The notes below the pieces were generated by a model. It saw only the letters and a program-made list of their open reading frames with translations, made no database searches and was not told the origin of the DNA. From the NCBI GenBank assembly GCA_026686845.1, contig JAIVEN010000014.1, positions 36,292,001 through 36,356,000 on the forward strand: a stretch of DNA of 64,000 bases, given 5' to 3'. This DNA is from Adenanthera pavonina (taxonomy: Eukaryota; Streptophyta; Magnoliopsida; Fabales; Fabaceae). Numbering within the stretch: position 1 is the stretch's first letter; each line of letters begins with the position of its first letter. Positions 35,276 through 47,412 of this stretch are shown here, piece by piece. A program made the position numbers and the translations under genes.

Positions 35276-37793
35276 AATATAATGTTAAAATCCTAACATG
35301 TCGTACTCTTCATAAATTATAAATATTGTAACTTACTTCTCACGCTCATTACAATACATGAAACTCACACAGTACAATAACATGACTTTTTAAAATGGTC
35401 ACTATTTTGATTTTAGTTATAACATATTTTCGATAAAGATACAAACAGTACAATAACATGCAGGTAAGAAATAATCAACCAGCGGTTTTTTTTTTGGGTA
35501 TAGTCAATTCGCTTTTTTTAAAAAAAAAAAAAACTTGCATCTAATTTATAGCCTGGTTATCAATACTAAAAATCTAAGACGCATAATTCCAAAAAGGATT
35601 GTTTATGGTGGTGCATGATTCCAAAACACAAGGAATCAACAATATTACAATAAAGAAACATTGTTTCTGGTTTTGCTTTCATTCCAGAATAAAATAAAAT
35701 AGAATAGAAAATAAAATAAAATAAAATATGACTTTTTGAATGTAAAATGTCATATGTGTTTTTCTGAATAAAAATAATAAAAAGAAATTATTTTTATAAA
35801 GTAATAAGTATAAGAATATAATAAAAATTTTACATTTTAATTTTTGTGCACTGAAAAGGAAATCAGATTCCACATTTGAAACCAAATGGAGCCTGGTGTG
35901 CTCATTCCTCATTTTGGTTTTCCATTTCACACGTATCACATTAGAAGTAAATTCTTCATTTGATCCTCTACTTCCTCTGGGCTTGGGTTAATGGGCCCTT
36001 GTGTTGGAATTGGGCTTTTGTCAATGTCTCCGTTGGTTAAATAATATCTTTATTTGTAAATTGAAAAAAAAATAATTGATATTTTTATTTTAGTGTACGG
36101 TCAATTAGTCAACTTCTCCACTTTCTTCAGTTCAAAAAATCCCACCAAAATTTTCAAATCAAACATCATTTCTAGTTACGGAAAAATGGGTACTAATTTT
36201 GCATTCACAAGTTTTTCAAAGGGAAAGAAAGCTACCACTGCGTGGAATTTGAGATGCAAACAATAAAAATAGGTGCATTAATAATTAAAAAGTTTGAAGC
36301 CGAATGAGTTCTCTTGTATGATTTGAAGTTGGATGAATAAATCAAATCATTTATAATGTGTGAATGACATATTGACATGTTTTACTATAAATTTTATCTT
36401 TGTATTAGACATGTTTCCCATTTATGACACTGAAATTAAAATAAATCATGCTACTTATGATTCATGAATAGTGTAATCTATTATAAATTTTTTATTTTAT
36501 CTTAAATAATGAATACTGATACTAATATCAATTAATGTCAATACGTCATATTAACAACAAACTATGGATAATGATCTAAATTTTAAAATTCAATGCTAGA
36601 GCAAATATGAAGCTTATCGCTTTGAGAAGTACTGAGTATATATTTAACCATCTAAATGTAAAAAATGTTATAAAATCAAACCTAAATCCAATAACCACCT
36701 ATGTCTAAAAATTTTGTGAAAAAATGTTAACAAATGAATAAAAAATTGTAAAACACGCATTTGGGTTGAATGTTAATTGGCTATGTATATATAACTTCAG
36801 GCCAAATAAATATATATATATATATAACTTGATTAAAATTTTTATGTTAAATAATATGAATTATAAAATATAGGTGAATTTATTTTAAATCACTAATAAT
36901 TAGATCATATTCAAATAAATTTCTTAACATATATTGTATTCTAATTATGTAATTATATATTTTAATAGTTATTTATTATCAAAAAATAAAGTCTAACACG
37001 TTTACATTATGATTTTACATTTCCATTATAAATTTATCTAAACTCGCGAGTTTGACAATCTTATTTACGTTTATCTATTTTTTAACCAAAACTTCAATAA
37101 GCCAAAAGAGTTAAAGAGGAAAGAATAATTGGTTCGTTACTCATTAGGAAAACTATTCTTTTTATCTCTTTAATTTCATTTGATTTTTAATTTAATCTTT
37201 ATACTTTAAAAGTTTAAGATTGAATCGAATCCTTACAGTTTTCAAAATTTTTAATCCCTATTGTTAAAATTTTATCAATATTTGTTAAATTTTGTTGATA
37301 TAATTAATTATATATTATCTCAATGGTATATCATATTTGTGATTACAAAATTGGTAAAAATATAGATATGAAATAAAGTCAAGAAAAATTGAAAATCAAG
37401 GTAAACTATAGTAATTTAATAATTAATTTTCTCAATAATTAATTCACATGTATAGAAAAATATTCATAGAAATATAAGAAAAAGAGCTACACTAGATATT
37501 TTTAAAACTGTAAGGACTAAAACTATACTTTTCCCTCATTATATTGGTGATGACAACCTCTTCATGAGAATAATAATGGAATGCAATGCAACATATAAAG
37601 CTCCATTGGTGGTCCATCCTCTAACTGCCCCATGCCTTTCTTTTCCTCTCTGTGTTGTAATGAAAGTAAAAGAAGGCTAAGCTTCTTCTTCTGTTTTTTT
37701 CTTTTTGGCCAAAAGGCTAAGCTTCTTCTAAATGCTCAACACCTTCCCTTGCAATCATATCTTTTTCTTGTGGTCCTCTCATGGTTTGGATCT

Positions 37794-37795
<2 letters not shown>

Positions 37796-37833
<38 letters not shown>
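37796..37833 (+). repeat. (TC)n microsatellite
   Basis: Perfect TC run of about 19 units, with an (AT)n run shortly after (37864-37881). Confidence 0.95.
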
Positions 37834-37839
<6 letters not shown>

Positions 37840-39410
37840 AATGATTTAACTGAGAAATTCGAATATATATATATATATATAATCTAGTGGAATTATGGTT
37901 TATAATTGAATAGCCAACATGACTTCTTTTGTTGAAACATTAATTACTTCACAGACAATACATATAGAGAGAGATTCTTTCAAAATGTAGCCATTTATAA
38001 ATATCTTTTCCAATAAATCAATATCAATATTATATATTAGATATATAATTTATGGTGAGGTGCATAATTCAAAAATAATATGATTTATTTTTTTTAGACT
38101 CTGTACATATAACACGTGAAAAATGTTTCTATTTTTATATTTACTTTTATATTTGTTTATGATAACATCTAAAAGACAAATTTATGGCTATGAAAAGAAT
38201 TAATGTTAATTTTAAAATATCAATATCAACTTTAATATTTTTTTCCCAACATACCAACTTTAATATTTGAAAAACTTAATTTTTAAGAATGTTAAATATC
38301 ATGATCATCAATACGATGTTTTAAATATAATTTTTTGGGTGATGGATAATTAAAAACCAAAATGATAAATTAATTACAACTTCATTCCAAAATTCTAATA
38401 ATAGACATAAGGTCTTTAATTGATAAAAAATGAAGTTAAAGTTACTAAAATCTTAGAAGAGTAGTGTAAAATTTTCACAAATTAGTGTCGGATTTGGGAA
38501 GTGTAAAATTCTTGAAAATGATAAGTGAATTTTTTTTATTCATTTTCATTTTTTTCTTATAAAATTTTGTAAGGTCAATTAAAACTTTCACATTAATCTT
38601 CTAAGATTTTATATAAAACAATAAAAATGAATTAAAAAAATTCCACTTCCCATTTCTAAGAATTTTATACTGATCTTTCTAAATTTAATATTGAGTTTAA
38701 AATTTTCTGCATTGTCTTTTAGGATCATGGTAATTTCAATTTATTTTTTATTATTTAAAGAGTTTAGATCTATTATTAAATTTTTGAAATATTTTGATCT
38801 AAAATTGTAATTAATTGATATTTTGATCTCCAACACTTTTTTCAAACATTAATTTGGAGATTGCATGGGGGGTTTGCTTAGTTGGTTAGTCTCAATGTCT
38901 CATCATGCCAAAGTATGTTACTTCCGTTCTTCGTCAGGGCTAGCTGTTTTAAGTACTTTATTAATAAATAAATACATAAATAATAAGTACACATATATAT
39001 AAATATAAATATATACACACACGTTAACAAGTCTGTCAAGTCAGTAGTAAGAAAGATAGATAACTACAGCTCATCTGTCGCCGCTTATTAATGGCAGAGC
39101 ATGGCTAAAACATGCTATTAAATTTAACTAATATTATAATTGAAAATCACGTTCTCAAGCACATATAATTCAGCTCTGCATATTTTCAACAAACAAAAAA
39201 TTATGGATGTTTAACAAAAAAATTATGGACTAATTCACATCAGTATTCAGAAAAGCTAATGCAACCGAGTAATCCAGATATATGAACTGAAAGTTGTAAA
39301 TTAAATATTCAAATAAATTTCGCCCGTTCAACTTTCCCCTCTCAAGAAAAAAAAAATCACATTACTATCCTCCTTTTATATATATTTTAAAAATAATTTA
39401 ATTCAGGTGG

Positions 39411-39560
39411 CCCGATTCAACTATGGCAATTGGCTCAAGTGATTCGGTGTTTATTTTCATTAAGCAAAATCTTGAATTTGAGTTTTGTGTACTAATAAAA
39501 TTGTCACTGGAAAAGATTTACATTCATGTGGTTTAATCTGAGTTAATCTAGTCAAAGTCT
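39411..39560 (+). repeat. SINE-like repeat, copy 1
   Basis: TTGGCTCAAGTGATTCGG resembles a pol III A box, and CTTGAATTTGAGTTTTGTG a weak B box about 30 bp on. It is followed by AAAATTGTCACTGGAAAAG and a GTGGTTTAATCTGAGTTAATCTAGTC-like tail (split words). The same order recurs, more decayed, at 44155-44320 and 44880-45085. Confidence 0.45.
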
Positions 39561-40132
39561 TCTGTCAAAACCTTATAATTTACCACTGGATAGAGTGAAA
39601 AGGAATACAATGCAAAGGATTGTAATTATAATTAGGGGAAAAGGCCATGAGAAAATAAATCCCAAAATTTCTTATTGAACTCCACAACAATTCAAAGAAT
39701 GGTTCTTCCTAGCTACTAAACCACGAGCAAAAAACTCCTATTAAATTAAAGATCTATTTAAACTATAATCTAAAATTACTTAGATTGATTTAACTCCAAA
39801 AAGAAAAGTAAAACTATGTAATAATATGAAATTGCGTAAACATCCAATGCTAAATGACGACAAAAATATCAAGAAAAGTGAACAGATACAGCTGTTGCCG
39901 CATATGAATAACATAACAACCACATGCTCTAAGATCAACGAAACTAAATATCATAATAGAAAATCACAGTCTCATACATAATATAATAATTCAATAATAT
40001 CGCATATGTTCAACCAAAAACCAAAAAATATATGGATTCAAATCAAAGCAGCAAATTGCAACATGTAATCCAGATATACAAACATAAAATTGTTTAAATT
40101 AATTAAGGATTCGATGAATCCCTTCCCCATCA

Positions 40133-40918
40133 TCACGAGAGCACCACCATCATCACCATAGAGGAAATTGCCAGCACAAAGTTGCCCAGACTGAAGATGA
40201 TCCTGTGAGAAGCAGCCTTATCAGGTGAAGATGATGGAGAGGAAGCTTTAGCAGGCTTGGCATCTGCGGTTTTTGAATCAGGTGAATCTGCAGCAGGTGC
40301 TATTTCAGGAGCTGGTGAAGGAGCTGGAGTTGGGGGAATTTCAGTCCCAAAAATGGCCTCTGGAAGAAGGACCTTATCAACTTGGTATACAGCCACGGGG
40401 TCCGTGGCATGAACCGCACTGCTCACCTTCGTCTTGGACCATCCAGAGTCGACATGGACGGTCCCGGAGCTGTCGGTGAAGTTGAGATTGTAATCACCAC
40501 CAGCAAATGTTGGGGTTGAACCAACTTGGCTAAGGTTCTTGAAGTCAGCTAGGGAATAGAAGTGAGGCAAGGCATGGAAGAGGATGACTTGCTTGAGCTG
40601 CTCTGGTGTGAGTTTGGAAAGTGAAGGCTTCTTTAGGGATGAGAAAGCAGTGTCTTTAGGTACAAAGATGGTGATTCCTTCTTCTGTGTTGTTGGCTTGG
40701 TTTTGGAAGGTGTCAAGGACTTTGGTGGATTCTAGGTAGCCAAGGAAGGTGTGGAATGGACCGGCCACCGTGAGGAGGTCAGTGAGGTTCACAAAGTCTG
40801 GCGCAGGCGCCGGTGCCGGGGTCGGGCTCAGTGAAGGATGGTTAGCAGTTTTGCCAAATGCTGATGAGACGAGAAGCAGCAGAGTAGTGCTGAACGTGAA
40901 AATCATGGAAAACTCCAT
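40133..40918 (-). CDS. FLA7: Fasciclin-like arabinogalactan protein, FLA7-like
   Basis: This is a 261-residue GPI-anchored cell-surface glycoprotein; the family acts in cell-wall organisation and adhesion. Residues 1-22 are a signal peptide. SPTPAPAPAP (31-40) and PTPAPSPAPEIAPAA (197-211) are arabinogalactan glycomodules. A single FAS1 domain covers about 43-188, with H1 TIFVPKDTAF (83-92), the ILFHALPHFY centre (112-121) and H2 VAVYQVDKVLLP (175-186). N-glycosylation sequons lie at N44, N76, N128 and N146. Residues 239-261 are a hydrophobic tail after a Ser/Ala/Lys-rich stretch, a GPI signal. The QNQANNTEEGITIFVPKD and LLPEAIFGT blocks match FLA7 closely, which is the basis of the symbol. 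The frame stays open 70 codons upstream to 41128, but that part crosses a splice acceptor at 40944-40946 and lacks signal-peptide character, so I start at the ATG at 40916-40918. The coding part is one exon. Confidence 0.93.
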   Translation of the reverse strand: MEFSMIFTFSTTLLLLVSSAFGKTANHPSLSPTPAPAPAPDFVNLTDLLTVAGPFHTFLGYLESTKVLDTFQNQANNTEEGITIFVPKDTAFSSLKKPSLSKLTPEQLKQVILFHALPHFYSLADFKNLSQVGSTPTFAGGDYNLNFTDSSGTVHVDSGWSKTKVSSAVHATDPVAVYQVDKVLLPEAIFGTEIPPTPAPSPAPEIAPAADSPDSKTADAKPAKASSPSSSPDKAASHRIIFSLGNFVLAISSMVMMVVLS

Positions 40919-40943
40919 TTTAACAATTTGTCTCTCCAAATTC

Positions 40944-41900
40944 CTGCAAGACAAGAGGTCTAAAACGTTACCAGTATGGTATGGTAAATCAGAGCTGTCA
41001 AATGACTTAGCTAGGTTGTCAAATTTGATGTTACAATTGGATGAAAAGAAATAGTATGATTTGATTAAAGGGCTGAATTGACAGAAAATTATGTGTGCAG
41101 AACCAAATTGAAAATTCACTTGACCCAAATTATGATTTTCTACACCATTACCTTAATGGAAAATGTTGAGAAATTCAAGAATTGACAGAAATCAACATCA
41201 ATTTGAATACAATCTCCAAAATGCATTACAGAGTACAGATCCTCAATTTTTTTTCTCGAGAGACAAGCAAAGTGGCTGGAACCAGATCTTACGGAAGTTA
41301 CAGAGACAAAGAAACCCGAAGTTTGGAGCTGATTAAAAGAAGATCTGAGAGTATAAAGTGAACCTAAGCAAGGAAATCCAAATGCAGTGCGACTAAAATA
41401 GAAAAGTAAAAGGAAAAGTGATGCAAATGCAGATCCGATGAAGACGACGAAGATTTAAATGTGCTTCATTGTCTTAGCCCTATTAACCCACACACGCACA
41501 CGCACAGAAAGATAAGAATGAGCTTGTGAAATTCCGAAGAATGGAAAACCTCAGATCAGGAACCCAAAGGAACAACTGCTTGGTGCTTATTTTTAAATTC
41601 TCATCAAGCAAATCGAATCCGTTACGAGCTCATTTCCCCAGAAAGTTTCTGTGAAAACCCAAGTCAAATAAAGCAGCAAGTACCAAACAGTAAAAGCAGT
41701 CAAGCACAAAGTGACACAATGCACATGAAGCCGACATAAGCCACAGATCTAGACACGCAGATTCAGAAGCTCCAGGAAAAAAAAAATAGTAGAAATAAAA
41801 AGCACAAACTCGGGAATGAGCCAAGAAAATCAATCCATGAATGGCATGGCAGTAATGGGGAGAAGAAGCAAGAGAGAAAGAAAGAGAAGCAGAGACTGAC
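40944..41900 (-). other. 5' UTR intron of the FLA7-like gene
   Basis: On the minus strand the donor reads CTTCAG|GTCAGT (cut after 41901) and the acceptor TCTTGCAG|GAATTTGG (cut before 40943), giving a 957-nt intron 25 bases upstream of the ATG. It is inferred from splice signals and from the CT-rich leader exon on its far side. No transcript was available. Confidence 0.65.
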
Positions 41901-41990
41901 CTGAAGCAGAGGAATTTAGAGATAGAGAGAGAATAGGGAGTGTGGTGGAGGGAGAAGGAGAAGGAAGAGGGAGATATATAAGGATGAGGA
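41901..41990 (-). promoter_or_regulatory. Leader exon and core promoter of the FLA7-like gene
   Basis: On the minus strand, TTATATATCTCC at about 41970-41981 is a TATA-like box. A start site some 30 bases on would lie near 41945. From there to the donor at 41901 runs a CT-rich leader (CTATTCTCTCTCTATC). Upstream to 42060 the minus strand is also CT-rich (CTCTCTCTTCATCTCC), a common feature of plant core promoters. The frame at 41630-42181 is a product of this composition and is not a gene. Confidence 0.5.
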
Positions 41991-42190
41991 GAAGGGGTAT
42001 AAGAAAGTAGTGGGGAAGCTAACAGCTGGAGATGAAGAGAGAGAGGGAGTGTTGGTGGTGGTGTGGTGGATGATTCCTTGTGCTTATCAGAGACTCTGGA
42101 GGAGGAGGTCGCTTGGCTTTTTAACTTGGGCAGGGTGACAGGAATAAAATATAGGGGTAAAATGTAAAATGTAATTTTCAAAATAATATA

Positions 42191-42450
42191 CTATTTTTCT
42201 CTTATTTAATATAAAATTATTTTAATCGAATTACGTGAATTAAGAAGAAAACTAAAATTAATTAACTATTTTAATTTTTATAAAAATATTAATATTTTTT
42301 TAAAATTATTCTTATTTAATTTTTCTTTTTTTTTATATATTAAATAGAGATATTTTTTAAAAATATATAATAAATATCATATTGTATATTATAAAGGGTC
42401 TTATATTCAGAATCAAGGTAAAAAGTTCTATATATTGAGCAGGAGGGAGG
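42191..42450. mobile_element. Decayed Stowaway-type MITE (copy C) upstream of the FLA gene
   Basis: It aligns along its length with copies A and B: TTAATATAAAAT.ATTTTAATC.AATTACGTG.ATTAAG near the left end, TTATTTAATTTTTCTTTTT inside, and TATATATTGAGC-AGGAGGGAG at the right. Terminal repeats are eroded and a TA duplication is not clear. It ends about 250 bp upstream of the inferred FLA start site. Confidence 0.65.
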
Positions 42451-43641
42451 AACTTCTTTCTTTCAATTTCTTTATCATGAAGAAGGGATATCTTCACAAT
42501 AGTAGAATTAATGTTTTTGGGATACTAACGATAACGGATAGATCTTGCTTTATTAGGTGTGCTACTTACATAAAAGCTAAAAATCAAATCATTAATAGCT
42601 TCTTCAAGGGATGAAAATCTTTATTACATACACCAATTTGAGGTTTTTTTTTTATTTTTAAAGATACATAAACTTCTCATTTATTTTCAAAATTCATATA
42701 AAATTGAAAAGTATGGTAAGTTACACCATATGACTTATGATATGCTCCAAGCAAATGTACTGATTTCATTCTACTTGTATAAATTTCCTTTAAAGTAAAG
42801 ATTAAATTAAACAATTTTCTTCAGGTAAAAAAATTACATTTTTTAAAATTTTTTTTAAAAAAAATACAAATTTTCTCTTTGTTTTTAAAATGAATACATA
42901 CTTTTACTTATAATATAAGAAATATATAAAATCAAATTTAAATAAATCGTACTATTTGTTAATCATCAAACCCACTTGTAATTTGTATAATTTTAGAAAA
43001 TAATTGGAGGAGGTTGATATTATTTATTCTTTGTTTTCAAAATAAGTTGACATAAATTTTATTAATAAAATGGATTTTTATAATTTTTGAAAAAAATAAT
43101 TAAATAGATATAAATAAAATTAAAAAAAAAACTGTATGATTTACTTAATATATTTCACAAAGACACTTTATCTCAAAGCATATGCATTACAATTTCAAGT
43201 AATCGATACAATTTTATTTATATAATTTCATTTAATATATTTATTTATCGATACAAAATATAAAATTTAAAGTAAACCACTAGATTTATAATTTCGGTCA
43301 AATGATGAAGGTTGAAACATCTAACTTCAAGTCACAACACGAGATTTGGTGAAAAAAAAGTCACACACACCGGAAAAATATGCATTGGTGTGACCATGTG
43401 AGTGTAAGTAGACATTCTAATTATTATAGTTTTAATTTTCAGTTTTTGATCTGAAAAAAAATAATAAATTAACTAACAACAAATTGTTTCTCAAACATAA
43501 TTCATTTGTTGAGAAATTTATCATCAAACTTTAAGGGTTAAAAAACTATTTATGCATGGATAGAAATTCAATGTATTGTGGCTGAAATTTTAAATAAAAA
43601 TATATTTATTAAGTTGTTGTATTGTTAGTTTTTTTTTTTTT

Positions 43642-43668
43642 TGGGGGGGGGGGGGGAGGGGGGGGGAA
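43642..43668 (+). repeat. Poly(G) tract with one A
   Basis: A T-run is followed by about 14 G, one A, and about 9 G. It can form a G-quadruplex on paper. Its length may also be a sequencing or assembly artefact. Confidence 0.7.
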
Positions 43669-43974
43669 TGTTAGTTATTGAGTTCATTTTCCATGATTAT
43701 AATATAGTATTGAGCATTAATTATTACAATCATTCATATTGTAACATGTCATTCAATGTACTCATAGTTGAATTAATATTAAATTTTAAATAATAACTAA
43801 TTATGTATTTGTACAGTAAATATTTGCTTAGTTATCAAGTTTTTACATAATTCATTAAATAAGTTTATTAAATTTAATAATGCTTTCTATTTCTTTTTTT
43901 CAACTAATTACTTCTTTGATCCTTTGATACCTTGCACTCTACCTCACGTTATGGGTACCATAGTTGTCTTATTT

Positions 43975-44405
43975 AAAAAATTATAGTTCGTGTTTACATT
44001 AAAAACATTTATATTTAAATATTTTCAAGTGTAAAATTATTTTAATTTTTAATAATGAAAAAATTAAACTTGACATCTATAGTTATAATTTTTCCAAGCA
44101 ACTTAAATTTTTAATCTTAGGATCACTTAAAATAATTTCACCCTACCATAGTTTATTTAAGTGATTCTTCATTATTCTTTTTAAATAAGGTCTTGAATTT
44201 CAACCTTGCATATGGAGAAAATTGTTATTGGAATAGTATTTTTACAATTTTATGATCCAACTTTGATGGATCCGAATTAGTTGGACTCAATGTAACTTCG
44301 GAAAAATGGTTAGTGAATCCAAAAAAGAAACATTTTTAAAATATAGAATAATTTTAAAATATTTGTAAAATGTAAAATCTTTTAATATAATTGCTATTAA
44401 CTTGA
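43975..44405 (+). repeat. Local duplication, copy 1 (contains SINE-like repeat 2)
   Basis: Shares with 44700-45150 the ordered blocks TTATATTTAAATA, AGCAACTTAA, GGATCACTTAAAATAATTT, TTTATTTAAGTGATTC, GAGAAAATTGTT and TTTTTAAAATATAGAATAAT. The SINE-like part is about 44155-44320. Confidence 0.7.
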
Positions 44406-44699
44406 GATCTAACAACAACGAAACAATTTTTCTATGGGTGCTTATTTAAAAAATTATATTTCATTTATTTTGTAAAAATTGTCACTTTAAAACTTTTAAA
44501 ATTTTCACAATATTTATTATTTTAGAATTTTAATGAAACATTAATTACTTATTTTACTATTTTATTCTTCATTAATATCAAATTAATCATTTAAAAGAGT
44601 ATTTAAATTAAGAATATTTTGATAAAATACTATGAAATTTTGCAATATTCTGAATTATTTAGTAATTTTCTTGATTTTTATCTATGGCCGGAGTAAGTA

Positions 44700-45150
44700 G
44701 TACATGTTCTTATATTAAAAATATTTATATTTAAATAGTTTAAAATGTAAAACTTTTTTAAATTGATTAAAATAAAAAAATTTAACTTGATATATATAAT
44801 TATAAAATTTTTAAGCAACTTAATTCTTACTAATCTGAGGGTCACTTAAAATAATTTAGACCTACAATAATTTATTTAAGTAATTCAATGCTTGTTTTTC
44901 TTAAGTAAAGTCTTGGGTTTTAATTTTATGTATAGTTTATTTTTCTTAAGTAAAGTCATAGGTTTCAATCTTGTATATAGAGAAAATTGTTGCTCAGAGA
45001 GCTTTTTGCACTCTCATGATCTAACTCACTTTAATACGAATTAGCCAAAGTGTAATGTGAATTCCAAAAATTGGTTAGTAAATAAAAAAATATTTTTAAA
45101 ATATAGAATAATTTTAAAATGTTTATAAAATGTAAAATCTATAAATGCTA
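44700..45150 (+). repeat. Local duplication, copy 2 (contains SINE-like repeat 3)
   Basis: Diverged copy of 43975-44405. It also has an internal short duplication: TTTTTCTTAAGTAAAGTC occurs at about 44895 and again at about 44940. Confidence 0.7.
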
Positions 45151-45674
45151 TTAACTTGACACCTAACCATAATTTTTCCTATCCTATTTCTCTAACTTGG
45201 GAAGCTATATAATCATGTTCCTTCCTCGGAATCTACATTTAATTAGCTTCAATTAAATTTTGTTATTTGAGTGCACCAAATTAATTTTCTATTTTTGAAG
45301 TTACACTATTTATTATAAATGAATTGATAACTCATACGATTATATATTTTGCATTTTGTATTTTTTTCCTTTCTAATTTTTTTAATTTTTAGCCATTAGC
45401 CTTAGTCTTAATTTTTATGATTTAATATAGGGCTAACCGTAAGATGATACTCAAATGAACCAACTTAACCACATTAAGTGAAGTCAAGTTGAATAATATA
45501 TATCAAACATATTACAGAATGATTTTTCAACCCATCTCTCTTTTCTAAAATTCCTTGAAGATATTACCATGATTACTCATCCTACCAAGATAAAAGGGAT
45601 CACAGTAAATATACTATACTTTTTGTCAATAACTTCATTAGAGTTACATGTAATAATTTTTTTAAAAAAATATT

Positions 45675-45716
45675 AGCTTTTATTGGTGTTTATTTAAATA
45701 AACATTAATAAAAGCT
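45675..45716. repeat. 42-bp near-perfect palindrome
   Basis: AGCTTTTATTGGTGTTTATT pairs with its mirror half around a TTTAAA centre near 45695. Only two base pairs mismatch. Related words (CACCAATAAAAG) recur near 45815. It could be the core of a small foldback element. Confidence 0.75.
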
Positions 45717-46613
45717 TTTTCTAAAAAAAGGAAGAAGAAGAGTTGGCTTTGTACAACAACGGCCAATTAAAGTTTTTTTACATTTATTATATAAACGCTA
45801 ACTTAACAAACACCAATAAAAGTTACTAAAGATGAAAAATAAATGCTCAACATTTTGGAAATATCAATAAAAATAAAAAATAAGTACCAAGTATTTCTTC
45901 TATTTTTTTGGTAGTGAATGAAGCACTTTTTGCTCCACAAACTTGAAAAACTCCTCTGTCCACCATTTTTGGCCATCAACACCCAAAAACTGCAAAATCC
46001 ATCAAAACTTGGTAATAAAGATTAAAATCATCATAGATAAGGGGATTTCTACCATTAAAACATCGGGAAGCTTTTATTAGCTAGATTATAGCATGATCTT
46101 CCCAAAATATCCTCTTCTAATCTTGGAGTTTCCTTATACATCCATAAAATTTTAATATCATTGCATTTAAAAAAAAAAAAAGAAATTCAGTCTACCTTGT
46201 AATCAGTCCTAATTTGATGTAACTTGATCAATATATCTTTTTCTTTTATACTTATTATATTCAGAGTCTTAACAAAATCAATTTCATAAGCTCAAAACAA
46301 TCTAGTCTATCTTATAAAGATCCATATATAATTAGAGAAACCTCATCATACAAATGTATTCATGGAGACAACTCACACAGTTCCTTTAAAGCAAAATAAA
46401 TCCAGACTTGTAAGAACGACTCATTCATCAACCCTAAAAGAACAACTTCTTTATTTTATTTTTATCATTCCTTCTCAATTTTAATAAATAATAGACACAA
46501 AATATGCAAGATTCGCTTAAATTATGAGTCTTAACTAAAATGTGAGACCAGCTTACCCCACACAATGTATATTCATCCCTCTCATATATATATATATATA
46601 TATATATGTAATA

Positions 46614-46911
46614 CTCTTTTCATCCATAAATATAAGAAACAAATGACTACTTTATCAATATAAATAAAAAATAGTTTTATTAGTTAAATTCCTTAATTAT
46701 ATTATAATTTGATTTTTTATTTTCAAAAATACTCATATCAATTATCTGAAGTGGAAGTTATAAATGTCTACAACTTAATTAATTACAAGTAATTAGTGAA
46801 GGGTATAAAAGAAAAACTACATTAATTATTTAAATTTTTTCTCCAGGTCTTTTTATATTTTGGGATAAAAGAAGAGTTTCAAAATTTTTTTATAATTGGA
46901 GTAAAGGAGAG
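46614..46911. mobile_element. Stowaway-like MITE (copy D)
   Basis: Ends CTCTTTTCATCCATAAATAT and, reversed, CTCTCCTTTACTCCAATTAT, with TA on both sides (46612-46613, 46912-46913). It is AT-rich and non-coding, about 298 bp. It belongs to a different subfamily from copies A to C. Confidence 0.6.
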
Positions 46912-47284
46912 TATTGTTTACATGCAGTTTCATCTATATATTCATTTGTCGCATTATTTATGAGAATGCACTTTTCTTTGAATTTGTGCAGAACATTATT
47001 ATACAATCATACTACAATCTTTTTCTTTTTCTTCTAAATGTATAGAGAAAAGCTCTTAAATTTTTTTCTGTTACACTACAGAATGAAACTAACAAATCAA
47101 AATCTATTAATCTGTATATAATAAACAATGGAACTATAAAATAAATGCATGTATTATTATTTAGTTATGAATATGATAAGACTTGCGACTTTATATGATT
47201 TACAATAATCATACACTTGGACAAAATTACTTCAATATATATATTCCATCTTAATGTTCTGGATACAATTATATTTATTCATTT

Positions 47285-47412
47285 TTTTTTGCTACTTACA
47301 CTTGATATTCTGGGGTAACCTTTTTTTACACTGTTGCACTTTTCAGGAATCGAAACCTCAATCCCGAGGAATGTTGGTCAAGTCCTTTACCACTTGACCA
47401 AGTACCCATTGG
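47285..47412 (-). mobile_element. tRNA-derived SINE with 16-bp target duplication
   Basis: Read on the minus strand from 47412, it starts CCAATGGGTACTTGGTCAAG with an A-box word TGGTCAAGTGGTAAAGGACT, then a B-box word GGTTTCGATTCC about 30 bases on, and ends in a poly(A) tail (T-run at 47282-47290 on plus). TTATATTTATTCATTT flanks it exactly (47269-47284 and 47413-47428). At about 128 bp, with a tRNA-like head, it resembles Au-type plant SINEs. It has no protein-coding capacity and depends on a LINE for movement. Confidence 0.9.

Larger units (their letters stand above)
35276..40040. other. AT-rich intergenic spacer
   Basis: No gene or complete element is recognised. It contains a (TC)n run (37796-37833) next to a pyrimidine-rich frame (37632-37844) that is low-complexity, and several AT tracts. 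A SINE-like repeat lies at 39411-39560. The end nearest 40133 holds the FLA gene's 3' UTR. Confidence 0.5.
42451..46610. other. Very AT-rich intergenic sequence
   Basis: No gene is recognised. It holds a T-run joined to a G-run (43629-43668), a local duplication (43975-44405 and 44700-45150) and a 42-bp palindrome (45675-45716). Confidence 0.5.

Noticed and set aside
38866..38945. tRNA-like stretch (GCTTAGTTGGTTAGTCTC)
   Set aside because: There is an A-box-like word but no convincing B box or cloverleaf, so it is neither a tRNA gene nor a clear SINE.
40919..41128. 70-codon N-terminal extension of the FLA protein
   Set aside because: It crosses a good splice acceptor (TCTTGCAG|G) and would bury the signal peptide. 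The ATG at 40918 gives the normal FLA7 start.
41630..42181. 183-codon minus-strand frame next to the FLA gene
   Set aside because: It overlaps the FLA leader exon, intron and CT-rich promoter. The low-complexity Ser/Leu/Pro sequence has no family features.
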